Positions 8,859 to 18,255 are shown, counted from the first letter of the stretch. The stretch is DNA of 64,000 nt from Allgaiera indica (GCF_900106675.1 NZ_FNOB01000006.1:62001-126000), one strand, 5' to 3'. The notes: generated from the letters alone by a model not told the origin. Program-made: numbers and translations.

Positions 8859-9529
8859 GCGACCTCCGGCAGGGTGAGACATTGGTATTCATGGCGGATC
8901 CTACGATCCGTTATCGGGTCATGCATCTCCATACGGAACTTTGCCGCCGGACGCACCCCACCCTGTGCCGCGAAAGTGCCACACAGCATCGCCGCCGCCC
9001 CGTCGCGCGCCAGAGCACCGATTTCGCTGCCCGCGATCAATTCCTCCAGCGGCCGGATCTCGGCGATCGAGCCCGACTGGTAGGGCACCCAGGCGCCCGC
9101 GTCCTCGACCCAGCTGCGCAGCACGATCGCGTCCAGATGGTCGGCGACCTCCTCCCACGGCCACAGCTCGGGCGCGCAGGGCTTGGCGCAGACCTGTTTC
9201 GACAGCGCCACGGAATGGGTTTCCAGCGCGCGATCGGTGTGGTCCGAAGCCAGCCCCAGATAGCGCGCCCGACCCGCCTGGATCAGCAGTGGCTCGACCT
9301 CTCCCGAGGACGCGCCGCCGACCGTCTGGATCCGTGGCGCGGTGGTCAAGAGCGGCGCCGAGACCCGGTAATACAGCGGCGTGGCCGAGGGCGCGGGCAC
9401 GCCGATCGCGGCCAGTTCCCGGATGTGATGGGCGATCGCGCCAGCGTCGCGCCCGGTCCAGCCGGCGACGATGAGGTGGTTCACCTCCAGCGCCAGCGGC
9501 AGGCCGCCGGCTTGAAATTCGATAGGCAT
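8855..9529 (-). CDS. DUF2848 family protein
   Basis: The 224-residue protein resembles the DUF2848 family, which I recall as often lying next to amidase and TRAP genes. Visible conserved-looking stretches are LASDHTDRALE (about 120-130), KQVCAKPCAPELWPWEEV and YQSGSIAEIRPLEELI. No signal peptide or membrane segment is seen. A fold related to fumarylacetoacetate hydrolases has been suggested for the family, but no activity can be assigned here. It is part of the minus-strand operon, 10 bases after dctM. Confidence 0.7.
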   Translation of the reverse strand: MPIEFQAGGLPLALEVNHLIVAGWTGRDAGAIAHHIRELAAIGVPAPSATPLYYRVSAPLLTTAPRIQTVGGASSGEVEPLLIQAGRARYLGLASDHTDRALETHSVALSKQVCAKPCAPELWPWEEVADHLDAIVLRSWVEDAGAWVPYQSGSIAEIRPLEELIAGSEIGALARDGAAAMLCGTFAAQGGVRPAAKFRMEMHDPITDRRIRHEYQCLTLPEVA

Positions 9530-9539
9530 GGATTTCCTT

Positions 9540-10823
9540 TCAGAGTTTCGAGGGCAGCCACAGCGCCAGCCCGGGCAGCGCGATCAGCAACCCGATCATG
9601 CCCAGCATGACGAAGACATAGGGGATCACGCCCAGGATCACGTCCGACATCGACCCCTTGGCGCGGGTGCTTTGCACGACGAAAAGGTTCAACCCCACCG
9701 GCGGCGTGATCAGCGCCATCTCGATCAGCACGATCAGCAGCACCCCGAACCAGACCTTGTCATAGCCCAGGTTCGAGACGATCGGCACGATGATCGGAAT
9801 GGTCGCCACCATCAGCGACAGCGTCTCGATGAAGAAGCCCAGCACCAGATAAAGCAGCACGATCAGCAGCAGCGTCCCCAGGGGTGGCAGCCCGGTGTTT
9901 TCCAGCAGGTCGGTCAATTGCTGGCCCAGCCCCGCCGAGGTCATGGCGAAGTTCAGGAAATAGGCGCCGGTGATCACCAGCATGATCATCGCCGAGATCC
10001 GGACCGTGCCGTGCAGGGCCTCGGCGATGGTGCGCAGGCCCAGGCCGTGGCCCAACGTCGCGGCGATCAGCGCCGCGATCACCACGCCCACGGCGGCGGA
10101 TTCGGTCGGCGTGGCCCATCCGGCATAGATCGAGCCGATCACCACGGTGAACAGGATCACGATCGGCACCAGCTGGATCAGGCCGCGCAGCCTTTCGCCC
10201 CAGCCGAAGCTGCGCGACGGGCCGCCCAGCGCCGGCCGCGCCCGGCAGATCAACGCGGTGACCACGACGAAGGCCAGCGCCATCAGCAGGCCGGGGATCA
10301 GGCCGGCGGAAAACAGCTGCGGGATCGAGGTTTCGGTCAGGAAGCCGTAGACGATCAGGTTGATCGACGGCGGGATCAGGATGCCCAGCGTGCCGCCCGC
10401 GGCGATGGCGCCGGCGAACAGGCGCGGATCGTACCCCAGCCGGTCGGCCTGAGGCATGGCGACGGTGGCCACGGTGGCGGCGGTCGCGACCGACGACCCC
10501 GAAGTGGCGGAAAACATCGTGGCGGTGGCGATATTGGCATGGATCAGCCCGCCCGGCAGCCAGCTGAGCCACTTGTCGAGCGCCGAATAGGTACGCTCGG
10601 CCACGCCGCCGCGCACCAGGATCTCTCCCAGCAGCACGAAGAACGGAATGGCGATCAGCGTGGCCGAAGACGACGACGACCAGACCACCTGCCCCAGCGC
10701 GCGCAAAAGCGGGAAGGCGGAATAGAATTCGCTGACCCCGATCCCGAGGATGAACAGCACGATCCCCACCGGGATCGACAAGGCCATCAGCGCAAGAAGC
10801 GATACCGCGACAGTCCAGATCAT
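9540..10823 (-). CDS. dctM: TRAP transporter large permease subunit
   Basis: The 427-residue, highly hydrophobic protein has about 12 membrane segments. It shows DctM motifs SGSSVATAATVA and AAGGTLGILIPPSI in the first half and ALITPPVGLNLFVV near the end. The start ATG at 10823 overlaps the dctQ stop as ATGA. With DctQ and DctP it forms a sodium-coupled importer for organic acids. TRAP binding proteins DctP6 and DctP7 of Bordetella bind pyroglutamate, which would suit the 5-oxoprolinase genes in the same operon; that substrate is inference. Confidence 0.9.
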   Translation of the reverse strand: MIWTVAVSLLALMALSIPVGIVLFILGIGVSEFYSAFPLLRALGQVVWSSSSSATLIAIPFFVLLGEILVRGGVAERTYSALDKWLSWLPGGLIHANIATATMFSATSGSSVATAATVATVAMPQADRLGYDPRLFAGAIAAGGTLGILIPPSINLIVYGFLTETSIPQLFSAGLIPGLLMALAFVVVTALICRARPALGGPSRSFGWGERLRGLIQLVPIVILFTVVIGSIYAGWATPTESAAVGVVIAALIAATLGHGLGLRTIAEALHGTVRISAMIMLVITGAYFLNFAMTSAGLGQQLTDLLENTGLPPLGTLLLIVLLYLVLGFFIETLSLMVATIPIIVPIVSNLGYDKVWFGVLLIVLIEMALITPPVGLNLFVVQSTRAKGSMSDVILGVIPYVFVMLGMIGLLIALPGLALWLPSKL

Positions 10824-11371
10824 TGTTCCAGCTCCGATCCGATGCCGATCGCGCGGGCCAGCGCCGCGCGGCGCCCCGTGGCCAGATAGGCGATTCCCAG
10901 AAGGCTCAGCGCCGTGGCGCTGAAGGCGAACCAGACCCAGCCCGCGAACCAGATGCTCTGCGGGATCCACAGCGGGGTGGAAAGCGCGGTATTGGCCTGG
11001 GAATCATGGGTGATGGTCGCGCGCAGAACGGGCCAACAGTTGACGGCGATCACCAGGATCACCGCGTTGGTCACGATCATCGCGAACAGATCCATCGCCG
11101 CCTGGCCCGCCTCGGTGCATTTCTGGCGGATCAGGTCAATGCGCACATGCGCGCGCTCCAGCAAGGTGCAGGCCAGCCCCCAACTGGCCAGCGCCGCCAT
11201 GACATAGCCCGAAATCTCGTCCGTGCCGCCGACGGATCCCCACCCGATCTTGCGCCCGACGACGTCGATCAGGATGTAGATCACCATCACCACCAGCACG
11301 GCGCCAAGGATCAGGCCGACGGCCCGGTTGGCGCGCCTCAGCGCGCCATCCAGTCTTTCGATCGCGCGCAT
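10820..11371 (-). CDS. dctQ: TRAP transporter small permease subunit
   Basis: The 183-residue protein has four hydrophobic segments (about residues 16-38, 55-75, 95-115 and 135-160) and the DctQ-type pattern DEISGYVMAALASWGLACTL and HVRIDLI. It lies between dctP and dctM in the usual order and overlaps dctM by four bases. It is the small membrane subunit of the TRAP importer. Confidence 0.88.
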   Translation of the reverse strand: MRAIERLDGALRRANRAVGLILGAVLVVMVIYILIDVVGRKIGWGSVGGTDEISGYVMAALASWGLACTLLERAHVRIDLIRQKCTEAGQAAMDLFAMIVTNAVILVIAVNCWPVLRATITHDSQANTALSTPLWIPQSIWFAGWVWFAFSATALSLLGIAYLATGRRAALARAIGIGSELEQ

Positions 11372-11380
11372 CGCGCCCCC

Positions 11381-12424
11381 TCAACCGGCAGAGCGGACGG
11401 TCACGCCCACCGCCTTGCCGACGCTGTCGTTCCAGCGCTTCACCCATTCGGGGCCGGCGCGCTTGGCCCATTCGGGCAGCACCTTGGTTTCCAGCACCTC
11501 GCGCGCGGTGGCCATGTCCTGCGCGGAGGCCTTGACCAGCACCATATGCGCGGGCTTGCCCGTGGTGCAGGCGCCATTGCCCGTCAGGCAGGCCACGTCA
11601 TTGGTCATGCCGCCCTTGGCCGCGTCCCAGGCCTTGTCTTCCAGCCCTGTGCGGACCGCGTGCTTCAGCTCTTTCTGCTTGGCCGGCGACAAGGCATCGA
11701 ACTTGGTCTTGTTCATCGCGATCACCACCGGATCCCAGCCGCCCAGCGGCAGGGTCAGCAGATGGTCGGTGACCTCGTACCAGCCCGCCGAATAGCCCGA
11801 CCCGGCCCCCGTCACGGCGCAGTCGATCACGCCGCGCTGCAACGCGCCCGGCACCTCCGAGAACGAGATGTTCACCGCATCCGCGCCCAGCGCATCAAGC
11901 AGCTTGGTCGTCATCCGGCCCGAGCCGCGCACCTTCTTGCCCTTCAGATCGGCCAGCGAATTGACATCGCCCTTGCAAAACACGACCTGCGGCGGATAGG
12001 GCGCGATGCCCAGAAGCTCTGCGTTGAAGCTTTTGTTCATGATGTCCGCCACCATCGGGCGCGCCGCGTTGACCATCGCCCGGGCCTCGGGCACCGTGGT
12101 CGCCACCAGCGGCACGTCCAGCCCTTCCAGCGCCGGCGCGTCGCCCACCACATAATCCGAAACCGTCTGGCCGACATCGAACACGCCCTGCCCCAGCAAG
12201 CGCAGCACGTCGCCGCCCTTGATGCCCATCTGGTCAAAGCTGGTCAGCTGGGCGGTGAAATCGCCATTGGTCATCTTCGGCAGCTCCTTCGTCCAGAAGG
12301 GCGTGGTGAATTGCTTGTACAGCGGCAGGCTGCTCCAGCTGCCGACCACCGACAGCTTTTCGCCCGCCAGCGCCGGCGCGGCAACCAGCGCGGCAACGAC
12401 TGCGGTCATCATCAGTTTCTTCAT
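11381..12424 (-). CDS. dctP: TRAP transporter solute-binding protein
   Basis: The 347-residue protein has a signal peptide (MKKLMMTAVVAALVAAPALA) and a DctP fold. The family signature region KGDVNSLADLKGKKVRGSGRMTTKLLDALGADAVNISFSEVPGALQRGVIDCAVTG (about residues 155-210) contains the conserved arginine that usually binds the ligand's carboxylate. It is nine bases upstream of dctQ. It should bind the solute in the periplasm; a carboxylate such as 5-oxoproline is likely given its neighbours. Confidence 0.88.
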   Translation of the reverse strand: MKKLMMTAVVAALVAAPALAGEKLSVVGSWSSLPLYKQFTTPFWTKELPKMTNGDFTAQLTSFDQMGIKGGDVLRLLGQGVFDVGQTVSDYVVGDAPALEGLDVPLVATTVPEARAMVNAARPMVADIMNKSFNAELLGIAPYPPQVVFCKGDVNSLADLKGKKVRGSGRMTTKLLDALGADAVNISFSEVPGALQRGVIDCAVTGAGSGYSAGWYEVTDHLLTLPLGGWDPVVIAMNKTKFDALSPAKQKELKHAVRTGLEDKAWDAAKGGMTNDVACLTGNGACTTGKPAHMVLVKASAQDMATAREVLETKVLPEWAKRAGPEWVKRWNDSVGKAVGVTVRSAG

Positions 12425-12479
12425 TGGTTCTTCTCCTGTTGGGTCTTGTGATTTCGCGGGTCTTGGCCGTTCGCGGGTC

Positions 12480-13322
12480 CTATCCGTTCGTTGGTCTCGG
12501 GGCTTGATCAGCCCCCCCTACCCCCGTCAGCCGCCGTTCCGCATGAGGGGCGGGGATATCGGTCACCAGCATGTAGCCCGGGGCATGGGTGATCGCGAAG
12601 GCGGGCTTCGCTGCCATGATCGCGGCCTGCGGGGTCACGCCGCAGGCCCAGAACACCGAGATGTCGCCCGGGCGCATATCGGGCGGATCGCCGAAATCGG
12701 GCGCGCCGAGATCGGTGATGCCGATCTCGGCGGGGTCGCCCAGATGCACCGGCGCGCCATGTGCCAGCGGAAAGCGATGGCAGATCGTCACCGCCTCGAT
12801 CGCGTCGGCCGCCGGCATCGGGCGCATGCTGACCACCAGCGGCCCCGAGAACCTGCCCGCCGGACGGGTCGCAAGGTTCGTGCGATACATCGGCGCGTTG
12901 CGTCCAGCCGATTGATGGCGAACGGGAATGCCCGCGCGCGTCAAAGCGTCCTCGAAGCTGAAGGAGCATCCCAGCGCGAAAGACACCAGATCGTCGCGCC
13001 ATAGATCCGCGATATCGGTGGGTTCCGCAACCAGGTTCCCATCGCGCCAGATCCGGTAGCGCGGCAGGTCGTGACGCAGGTCGATATCGCCAAGCGTCGG
13101 CAAGGCGGGATCGCCGGGTTCGCCCACCGCCAGAAGCGGACAGGGACGCGGGTTGGCCTGGCAAAAGCGCAGAAATTCCTGCGCGTCCGCGCGGCCGAGA
13201 ATCACGAGATTGGCCTGAAGCGCGTCGCCGCCATAGCCGGCCGTCGGCTTCTCGAACTGCCCGGCCCGGATGCGCGCGCGCAACGCGGCCGGGGAGGTGA
13301 TGACCTTGCTTGGTTCGTTCAT
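12480..13322 (-). CDS. D-glutamate cyclase-like protein (DUF1445/YcsI family)
   Basis: The 280-residue protein belongs to the DUF1445 putative hydro-lyase family, which includes B. subtilis YcsI and the mammalian D-glutamate cyclase domain. Characteristic stretches are [19 protein letters not shown] (about 120-138), [21 protein letters not shown] and [14 protein letters not shown] near the end. ATG 13322 is preceded by GGAGG, whereas the longer frame start at 13343 lacks a clear site. In B. subtilis ycsI sits in the ycsF-ycsG-ycsI-kipI-kipA cluster, so its presence with pxpB and pxpC points to D-glutamate/5-oxoproline metabolism. Confidence 0.8.
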   Translation of the reverse strand: MNEPSKVITSPAALRARIRAGQFEKPTAGYGGDALQANLVILGRADAQEFLRFCQANPRPCPLLAVGEPGDPALPTLGDIDLRHDLPRYRIWRDGNLVAEPTDIADLWRDDLVSFALGCSFSFEDALTRAGIPVRHQSAGRNAPMYRTNLATRPAGRFSGPLVVSMRPMPAADAIEAVTICHRFPLAHGAPVHLGDPAEIGITDLGAPDFGDPPDMRPGDISVFWACGVTPQAAIMAAKPAFAITHAPGYMLVTDIPAPHAERRLTGVGGADQAPRPTNG

Positions 13323-13410
13323 GAAAGTCCTCCGCTTCATCAAATGATTTCGCGGAATGACCGATTAGATCAACAGTTCAATTTCCCCCAATACTGATCT
13401 CAATTGAAGA

Positions 13411-14292
13411 TCATACAGAACTGATCTCTAGCGCCGCCCGAGAGATTTCTCTGCCGATTTCCTCGTTCCTTTCAGGATCGTAGCAGATCCCGAATTCCAG
13501 ATCTGGAAGCCGGGCCTTGGGGCGCACGTTGATTTCGTGCAGCATGGAATGCGGCCAGGCTTCGACGATCGAATGCGGAATCGTCCCGATTCCGAACCCC
13601 TGCCGCACGAGATGAAGCATGGTGGCGATCGAGGCTGATCCGTGCACCGTTGCCGGCTGACGGCGCCCGGGCGTGAGCAATTCCAGGACCTGGCGATGCG
13701 GGCTGGTGGTTTTCGGAAACGAGACGATCGGCAGCGCCGCGAGGTCGTCGATATCGGCCGGGTCGGGCAGCGTGAAATGCGCCGGCGACACGAACCAGCC
13801 CATCGTCACCGGCGGAACCGGCGTCAGCGCAATGCCGCGCGGCGCCTGATCGCGCAGCATGATCACCACGTCCAGCGTATCGTCCTTCAGCGCCTGCCCC
13901 ATCTGGTCCGAGGTGTCGACGGAGATCTCGAAACGCAGCATCGGGTGACGCTGGCCCAGATCAGTCAGCAGCCGCGGCAGGATCGTGTGGGTCATGGTCT
14001 CGGCCACGCCCAGACGCACGACGCCGGCCATCACGCCCTGGGTCAGTTCGCCCAGGATCCGGTCGCGCTGCGCGATCAGCACCTCGGCCTCGTCGCATAA
14101 CCTGCGTCCGGTCGCGCTCAGGCGCACGCCGCGCCCGTCGCGTTCGAATATCGTGATCCCCATCCGGTCCTCGAGATGGCGGATGCGCCGCGAGATCGCC
14201 GATTGCGCCAGCCCCGTCGCGTCCGAAGCCGCGCGGAAGCCGCCGTAGCGCACCACGGACCGGATGATTTCAATATCGCGAAAACCGAACAT
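13411..14292 (-). CDS. LysR-family regulator, probable controller of the oxoproline operon
   Basis: The 293-residue protein has an N-terminal LysR helix-turn-helix (GGFRAASDATGLAQSAISRRIRHLEDRMGI, residues about 17-47) and a C-terminal co-inducer domain. It lies 88 bases upstream of the D-glutamate cyclase gene on the same strand, so it either heads the operon or is a separate unit regulating it. The inducer is unknown; an amino-acid-derived carboxylate is plausible. Confidence 0.82.
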   Translation of the reverse strand: MFGFRDIEIIRSVVRYGGFRAASDATGLAQSAISRRIRHLEDRMGITIFERDGRGVRLSATGRRLCDEAEVLIAQRDRILGELTQGVMAGVVRLGVAETMTHTILPRLLTDLGQRHPMLRFEISVDTSDQMGQALKDDTLDVVIMLRDQAPRGIALTPVPPVTMGWFVSPAHFTLPDPADIDDLAALPIVSFPKTTSPHRQVLELLTPGRRQPATVHGSASIATMLHLVRQGFGIGTIPHSIVEAWPHSMLHEINVRPKARLPDLEFGICYDPERNEEIGREISRAALEISSV

Positions 14293-14513
14293 TGCGCGAT
14301 GCTAGACGGCCACGGATGCGTTCTGTCAAGAAATTGCCGGGCAAGACCGGCGCGGCACCCCCGCCTTCCCCAAGGTGATGCCGCGATCGGCCTGGGCGGG
14401 ATGTCTGCACACAGACGGCGCCGACCCTTTGGCGGCACATGGCCGCCGCCCCCATGCGCGCGCCAACGCAGGCGGGTCGGCTTTGGCCCGGTCGTCCGGC
14501 CGATCGCGGCGGT

Positions 14514-15224
14514 TCAGCTGTTGGGATCGTCGATCAGCGACTCGGGCTTTGCGAAGGCAAGCAGATCGGCCTTGTCGGTGATCGTCACATGGTTGCCGTT
14601 CACGCGTACCCCATAGGGCCGCAACTGGCGGATCGCCCGGCTCAGGTTCTCAGGCGTCATGCCAAGGTAGGAGGCAAGCCTGCGCTTTTCGATGTCGAGG
14701 CCGAATTCATTGCGGCCTCCGGCGCATTCCTGCCGGTGCACCAGATAATTGGCCAGCCGCTCAAGCGAGGTGCGCAGCTTCAGGTTCTTCGTGTTCTTGA
14801 CGACCTGGCGATAGGCGCGCGCCAGTTCGGACACTACCGCCACCGCGAATGTCGGATCGAGATCGAAGATTGCGCGCATGTCCCGCGACGGCACCAGCAC
14901 GATGCGCGACTTCTCCAGCGTGCGCGCCGACATAAGGTAGGGCGCATCCCGGATGGTCGCCGCAAGAATGAAGGTCGAAACCGGCGCCAACGTCGCCATC
15001 GTCGTCTCTCGTCCGTTCCACGAGGCAAAGAGTTCCACCGAACCCGAGGTCACGACATGCAGAAAATCAGCGGGCTCGCCCTCATGGATGAGTTCGATCT
15101 GAGGCGGAAAGGTCTGAACGTAGGCTCCAAGCATCAATTCGGCGAAATGCGCGTCATCCAGGCCTGAAAACAGCTCTAGATGACGGACTTCGGCCGATTC
15201 ATCGTCAGACAGGCGTATTGTCAC
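14514..15224 (-). CDS. narR: Crp/Fnr-family nitrate/nitrite-responsive regulator
   Basis: The 236-residue protein has an N-terminal cyclic-nucleotide-binding-like domain (residues about 15-130) and a Crp-type winged helix containing RLASYLGMTPENLSRAIRQL (about 185-204). It lacks the N-terminal cysteines of FNR; the only cysteine is mid-protein in RQECAGG, so it does not carry the FNR iron-sulfur cluster. It is divergent from narK-narGHJI, exactly as NarR of Paracoccus, a cluster-free FNR homologue that activates nar genes in response to nitrate or nitrite. FNR-type boxes lie in the shared promoter region. Confidence 0.85.
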   Translation of the reverse strand: MTIRLSDDESAEVRHLELFSGLDDAHFAELMLGAYVQTFPPQIELIHEGEPADFLHVVTSGSVELFASWNGRETTMATLAPVSTFILAATIRDAPYLMSARTLEKSRIVLVPSRDMRAIFDLDPTFAVAVVSELARAYRQVVKNTKNLKLRTSLERLANYLVHRQECAGGRNEFGLDIEKRRLASYLGMTPENLSRAIRQLRPYGVRVNGNHVTITDKADLLAFAKPESLIDDPNS

Positions 15225-15257
15225 GCAGCGCCCCCCAAGATCGCCACCTTACAATAA

Positions 15258-15271
15258 TTGATAAATGTCAA
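15258..15271. promoter_or_regulatory. FNR/NarR-type box near narR
   Basis: The sequence TTGATAAATGTCAA fits the FNR-family consensus TTGAT-N4-ATCAA with one change. It lies 34-47 bases upstream of the narR start codon, so it may serve autoregulation of narR. A perfect palindrome GTCAATTGAC (15275-15284) follows closely. Confidence 0.6.
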
Positions 15272-15372
15272 GCAGTCAATTGACTCCAGCGCGACAGATG
15301 TTTGATCCAGACGACGAGTCGCCATGACCGATCTGCAGTGGCCAATTATTTCGTATGCCGCGCCCCGGACAG

Positions 15373-15386
15373 TTGACCCAGATCAA
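15373..15386. promoter_or_regulatory. FNR/NarR-type box for the narK1 operon
   Basis: The sequence TTGACCCAGATCAA matches TTGAC-N4-ATCAA, a near-consensus FNR-family site. Its centre is about 86 bases before the narK1 ATG. If it acts from position -41.5, transcription would start near 15421. It is the best candidate for NarR or FNR activation of narK1-narK2-narGHJI. Confidence 0.7.
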
Positions 15387-15465
15387 CCCCTTCCCACCCC
15401 GTGACGCGGTTCTTGTCTGTCCAGGCGGTTCGGACTCTGGCCGGATCTGATTTCGGAGGGACACC

Positions 15466-16788
15466 ATGCATTCACTCGATGGCATCACCCGCCCCGACCA
15501 ATACCGGGCGCTCGGGCTCAGTACATTCGCTTTCACCGTCTGTTTCGCGGTCTGGACGATTTTTTCGATCATCGGCGTCCGCATCAAGCAGGAACTCGGC
15601 CTGAACGACACCGAATTCGGCCTGCTGGTCGCCACGCCGGTCCTGACCGGTTCGATCAGCCGGATCTTCCTTGGCGTCTGGACCGAACAATTCGGTGGCC
15701 GGATCATGTTTCCGCTGCAGATGCTGATCACCTCGGTCGCGGTGTGGCTGCTGGCCACGGTCCACACCTACGAGATCTACCTGATCGCGGCGCTTGGCCT
15801 CGGGCTGGCGGGCGGCTCGTTCATCGTCGGCATCGCCTATACCTCGCGCTGGTTCGAGAAAGAGCGCCAGGGCACGGCGCTGGGGATCTTCGGGGCCGGT
15901 AACGTCGGCGCCGCGGTGACGAACTTCGCCGCGCCGTTCCTGGTGGTCGCCCTGGGCTGGCGAGAGACGGCGCAGGTCTATTCGGTGGTGCTGGCCGTGA
16001 CCGCGGTGCTGTTCTTCGTGCTCGCGAAAACCGATCCGGTGCAGCAGGAACGCAAGAAGACCGGCGCCAAGCCCGTTTCGGCCGGCGACCAGCTTGAGCC
16101 GCTGAAGAAGATGCAGGTCTGGCGCTTCGCGATCTACTACTTCTTCGTCTTCGGCGGCTTCGTCGCGCTGGCCAGCTTCCTGCCGCGCTACTACGTCGGC
16201 GCCTATGGCCTGCCACTGACCACTGCGGGCGTCTTTGCGGGCCTCTATTCGCTGCCGGCCTCGGTCTTTCGCGCGCTCGGCGGCTGGATGTCGGACAAAT
16301 GGGGCGCCCGCGCCATCATGTATCTGACCTTCCTGGTCTCGCTCGTGCTGCTGTTCATCATGAGCTATCCCGAGACCAGCTATACCGTCACCGGCATCCA
16401 CGGCCCGATCACGTTCAGCTTCGGACTGGATGCCACGATGTTCATGGTGATGACGGTGATCCTGGGCTTCGCGATGAGCCTCGGCAAGGCGGCGGTCTAC
16501 AAGCACATCCCTGTCTACTACCCCCACCATGTCGGTGCCGTCGGCGGGCTGGTGGGGATGATCGGGGGCCTTGGCGGCTTCTTCCTGCCGATCGGCTTCG
16601 GTCTCTTGCTGGACCGCACCGGAGTGTGGACCGCGCCGTTCATGCTGCTGTTCGTGCTGGTGCTGGTCTCGACGATCTGGATGCACGTCGCCATCCGCAA
16701 GATGGAGCGGGCCCGCCACCCGGCGCTCGCGGAGGAGAAATTCCTTTCCGACGTGCCCGACGCGCCGCTGCGGGAATCGCGGCCCTGA
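15466..16788 (+). CDS. narK1: Nitrate/nitrite MFS transporter, NarK1 type
   Basis: The 440-residue protein is a 12-segment major facilitator of the nitrate/nitrite porter family. The signature GLAGGSFIVGIAYTSRWFEKERQGTALGIFGAGNVG (about residues 110-145) is the NarK nitrate motif. GGAGGG precedes the ATG. In Paracoccus the N-terminal half of the fused NarK, NarK1, is a nitrate/proton symporter, and this gene corresponds to it by order and sequence type. It is followed by a second NarK, 61 bases downstream. Confidence 0.85.
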   Translation: MHSLDGITRPDQYRALGLSTFAFTVCFAVWTIFSIIGVRIKQELGLNDTEFGLLVATPVLTGSISRIFLGVWTEQFGGRIMFPLQMLITSVAVWLLATVHTYEIYLIAALGLGLAGGSFIVGIAYTSRWFEKERQGTALGIFGAGNVGAAVTNFAAPFLVVALGWRETAQVYSVVLAVTAVLFFVLAKTDPVQQERKKTGAKPVSAGDQLEPLKKMQVWRFAIYYFFVFGGFVALASFLPRYYVGAYGLPLTTAGVFAGLYSLPASVFRALGGWMSDKWGARAIMYLTFLVSLVLLFIMSYPETSYTVTGIHGPITFSFGLDATMFMVMTVILGFAMSLGKAAVYKHIPVYYPHHVGAVGGLVGMIGGLGGFFLPIGFGLLLDRTGVWTAPFMLLFVLVLVSTIWMHVAIRKMERARHPALAEEKFLSDVPDAPLRESRP

Positions 16789-16849
16789 ACCCGAACCTCC
16801 GGGCCGCCCGACCGGCGGTCCCGTACAAATATCTTAAGGAACCAAGCTC

Positions 16850-18244
16850 ATGGCGAATACATCCGCAACCCCTGGACAGCGCGGTCACCTTCTGACCGAC
16901 TGGCACCCCGAGGAACAGGAGTTCTGGCATACCCGGGGCCACGCAATCGCCACCCGCAATCTGTGGATCTCGATCCCCGCGCTGCTACTGGCCTTCTGTG
17001 TCTGGATGGTGTGGTCAGTCGTGGTGGCGAAGATGCCGGCGATCGGCTTCGACTATACGGTGGGCCAGCGCTTCTGGCTGGCCGCATTGCCCGGTCTTTC
17101 GGGCGCCACGCTGCGCATCTTCTACAGCTTCATGATCCCGATCTTCGGCGGCCGGCTGTGGACGACGCTGTCGACCGCCTCGCTGCTGCTACCGGCGATC
17201 GGCATCGGCATCGCGGTGCAGAACCCCCACACCAGCTATACCACCTTCCTGATCCTGGCGCTGCTGTGCGGCTTCGGCGGCGGCAATTTCGCCTCTTCCA
17301 TGGCCAACATCGCCTTCTTCTACCCGAAGAAGACCAAGGGCAACGCGCTGGCGCTGAACGCGGGGCTGGGCAACCTGGGGGTGTCGGTGATGCAGTTCGT
17401 GGTGCCGCTGGTCATCACCATGGGCGTGTTCGGCAGCCTCGGCGGCGCGCCCCAGGCGCTGAAGGACGGCAGCCAGCTGTGGATCCAGAACGCAGGCTAC
17501 ATCTGGGTGCCGTTCATCGTGGTCGCGACCCTGGCCGCCTGGTTCGGGATGAACGACATCTCTGACGCCAAGGCCAGCCTCGGCGACCAGACGATCATCC
17601 TGAAGCGCCGCCACAACTGGATCATGGCCTTCCTCTACACCGGCACCTTCGGCAGCTTCATCGGCTATTCGGCGGGCTTCCCGCTGTTGATGAAAACCCA
17701 GTTCCCCGGCGTCGACGTCCTGGCCTATGCCTTCCTGGGACCGCTGGTGGGCGCGCTGAGCCGCGCCGCCACCGGCTGGGTGTCCGATCGCTTCGGCGGC
17801 GGCCGCGTGACCTTCTGGACATTCCTGGGCATGATCCTGGCGGTTCTGGGGGTGCTTTACTTCCTGCCGCTGGGCGGGTCGGCCGGCAATTTCTGGGGCT
17901 TCTTCGCCTGCTTCATGGCGCTGTTCTTCCTGACCGGGGTCGGCAACGCGTCGACCTTCCAGATGATCCCCACGATCCTGCGCCAGGAAGTGCCGCGCCT
18001 GATGCCCGACCTCGACGAAGCCGCGACCCTGAAGCAGGCCGAACGCGAAAGCGCCGCCATCATCGCCTTCACCTCGGCGATCGCCGCCTATGGCGCCTTC
18101 TTCATCCCCAAGGCCTACGGCACCTCAATCGCGCTGACCGGCGGCCCCGCCGCCGCATTGTGGAGCTTCGCGGTGTTCTACGCGCTGTGCGCGGTGGTCA
18201 CCTGGGTCTTCTACAGCCGCAAGAACGCGCCGGTTCCCTGCTGA
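16850..18244 (+). CDS. narK2: Nitrate/nitrite MFS transporter, NarK2 type
   Basis: The 464-residue protein is a second nitrate/nitrite porter with the strong nitrate signature GFGGGNFASSMANIAFFYPKKTKGNALALNAGLGNLGVS (about residues 138-176). A cytoplasmic segment of about 35 residues precedes the first membrane helix. NarK2-type proteins exchange nitrate for nitrite, which feeds cytoplasmic NarG and removes its product. It lies between narK1 and narG. In Paracoccus the two domains form one polypeptide; here a stop and a 61-base gap separate them. Confidence 0.85.
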   Translation: MANTSATPGQRGHLLTDWHPEEQEFWHTRGHAIATRNLWISIPALLLAFCVWMVWSVVVAKMPAIGFDYTVGQRFWLAALPGLSGATLRIFYSFMIPIFGGRLWTTLSTASLLLPAIGIGIAVQNPHTSYTTFLILALLCGFGGGNFASSMANIAFFYPKKTKGNALALNAGLGNLGVSVMQFVVPLVITMGVFGSLGGAPQALKDGSQLWIQNAGYIWVPFIVVATLAAWFGMNDISDAKASLGDQTIILKRRHNWIMAFLYTGTFGSFIGYSAGFPLLMKTQFPGVDVLAYAFLGPLVGALSRAATGWVSDRFGGGRVTFWTFLGMILAVLGVLYFLPLGGSAGNFWGFFACFMALFFLTGVGNASTFQMIPTILRQEVPRLMPDLDEAATLKQAERESAAIIAFTSAIAAYGAFFIPKAYGTSIALTGGPAAALWSFAVFYALCAVVTWVFYSRKNAPVPC

Positions 18245-18255
18245 CCCGGCCCCAG

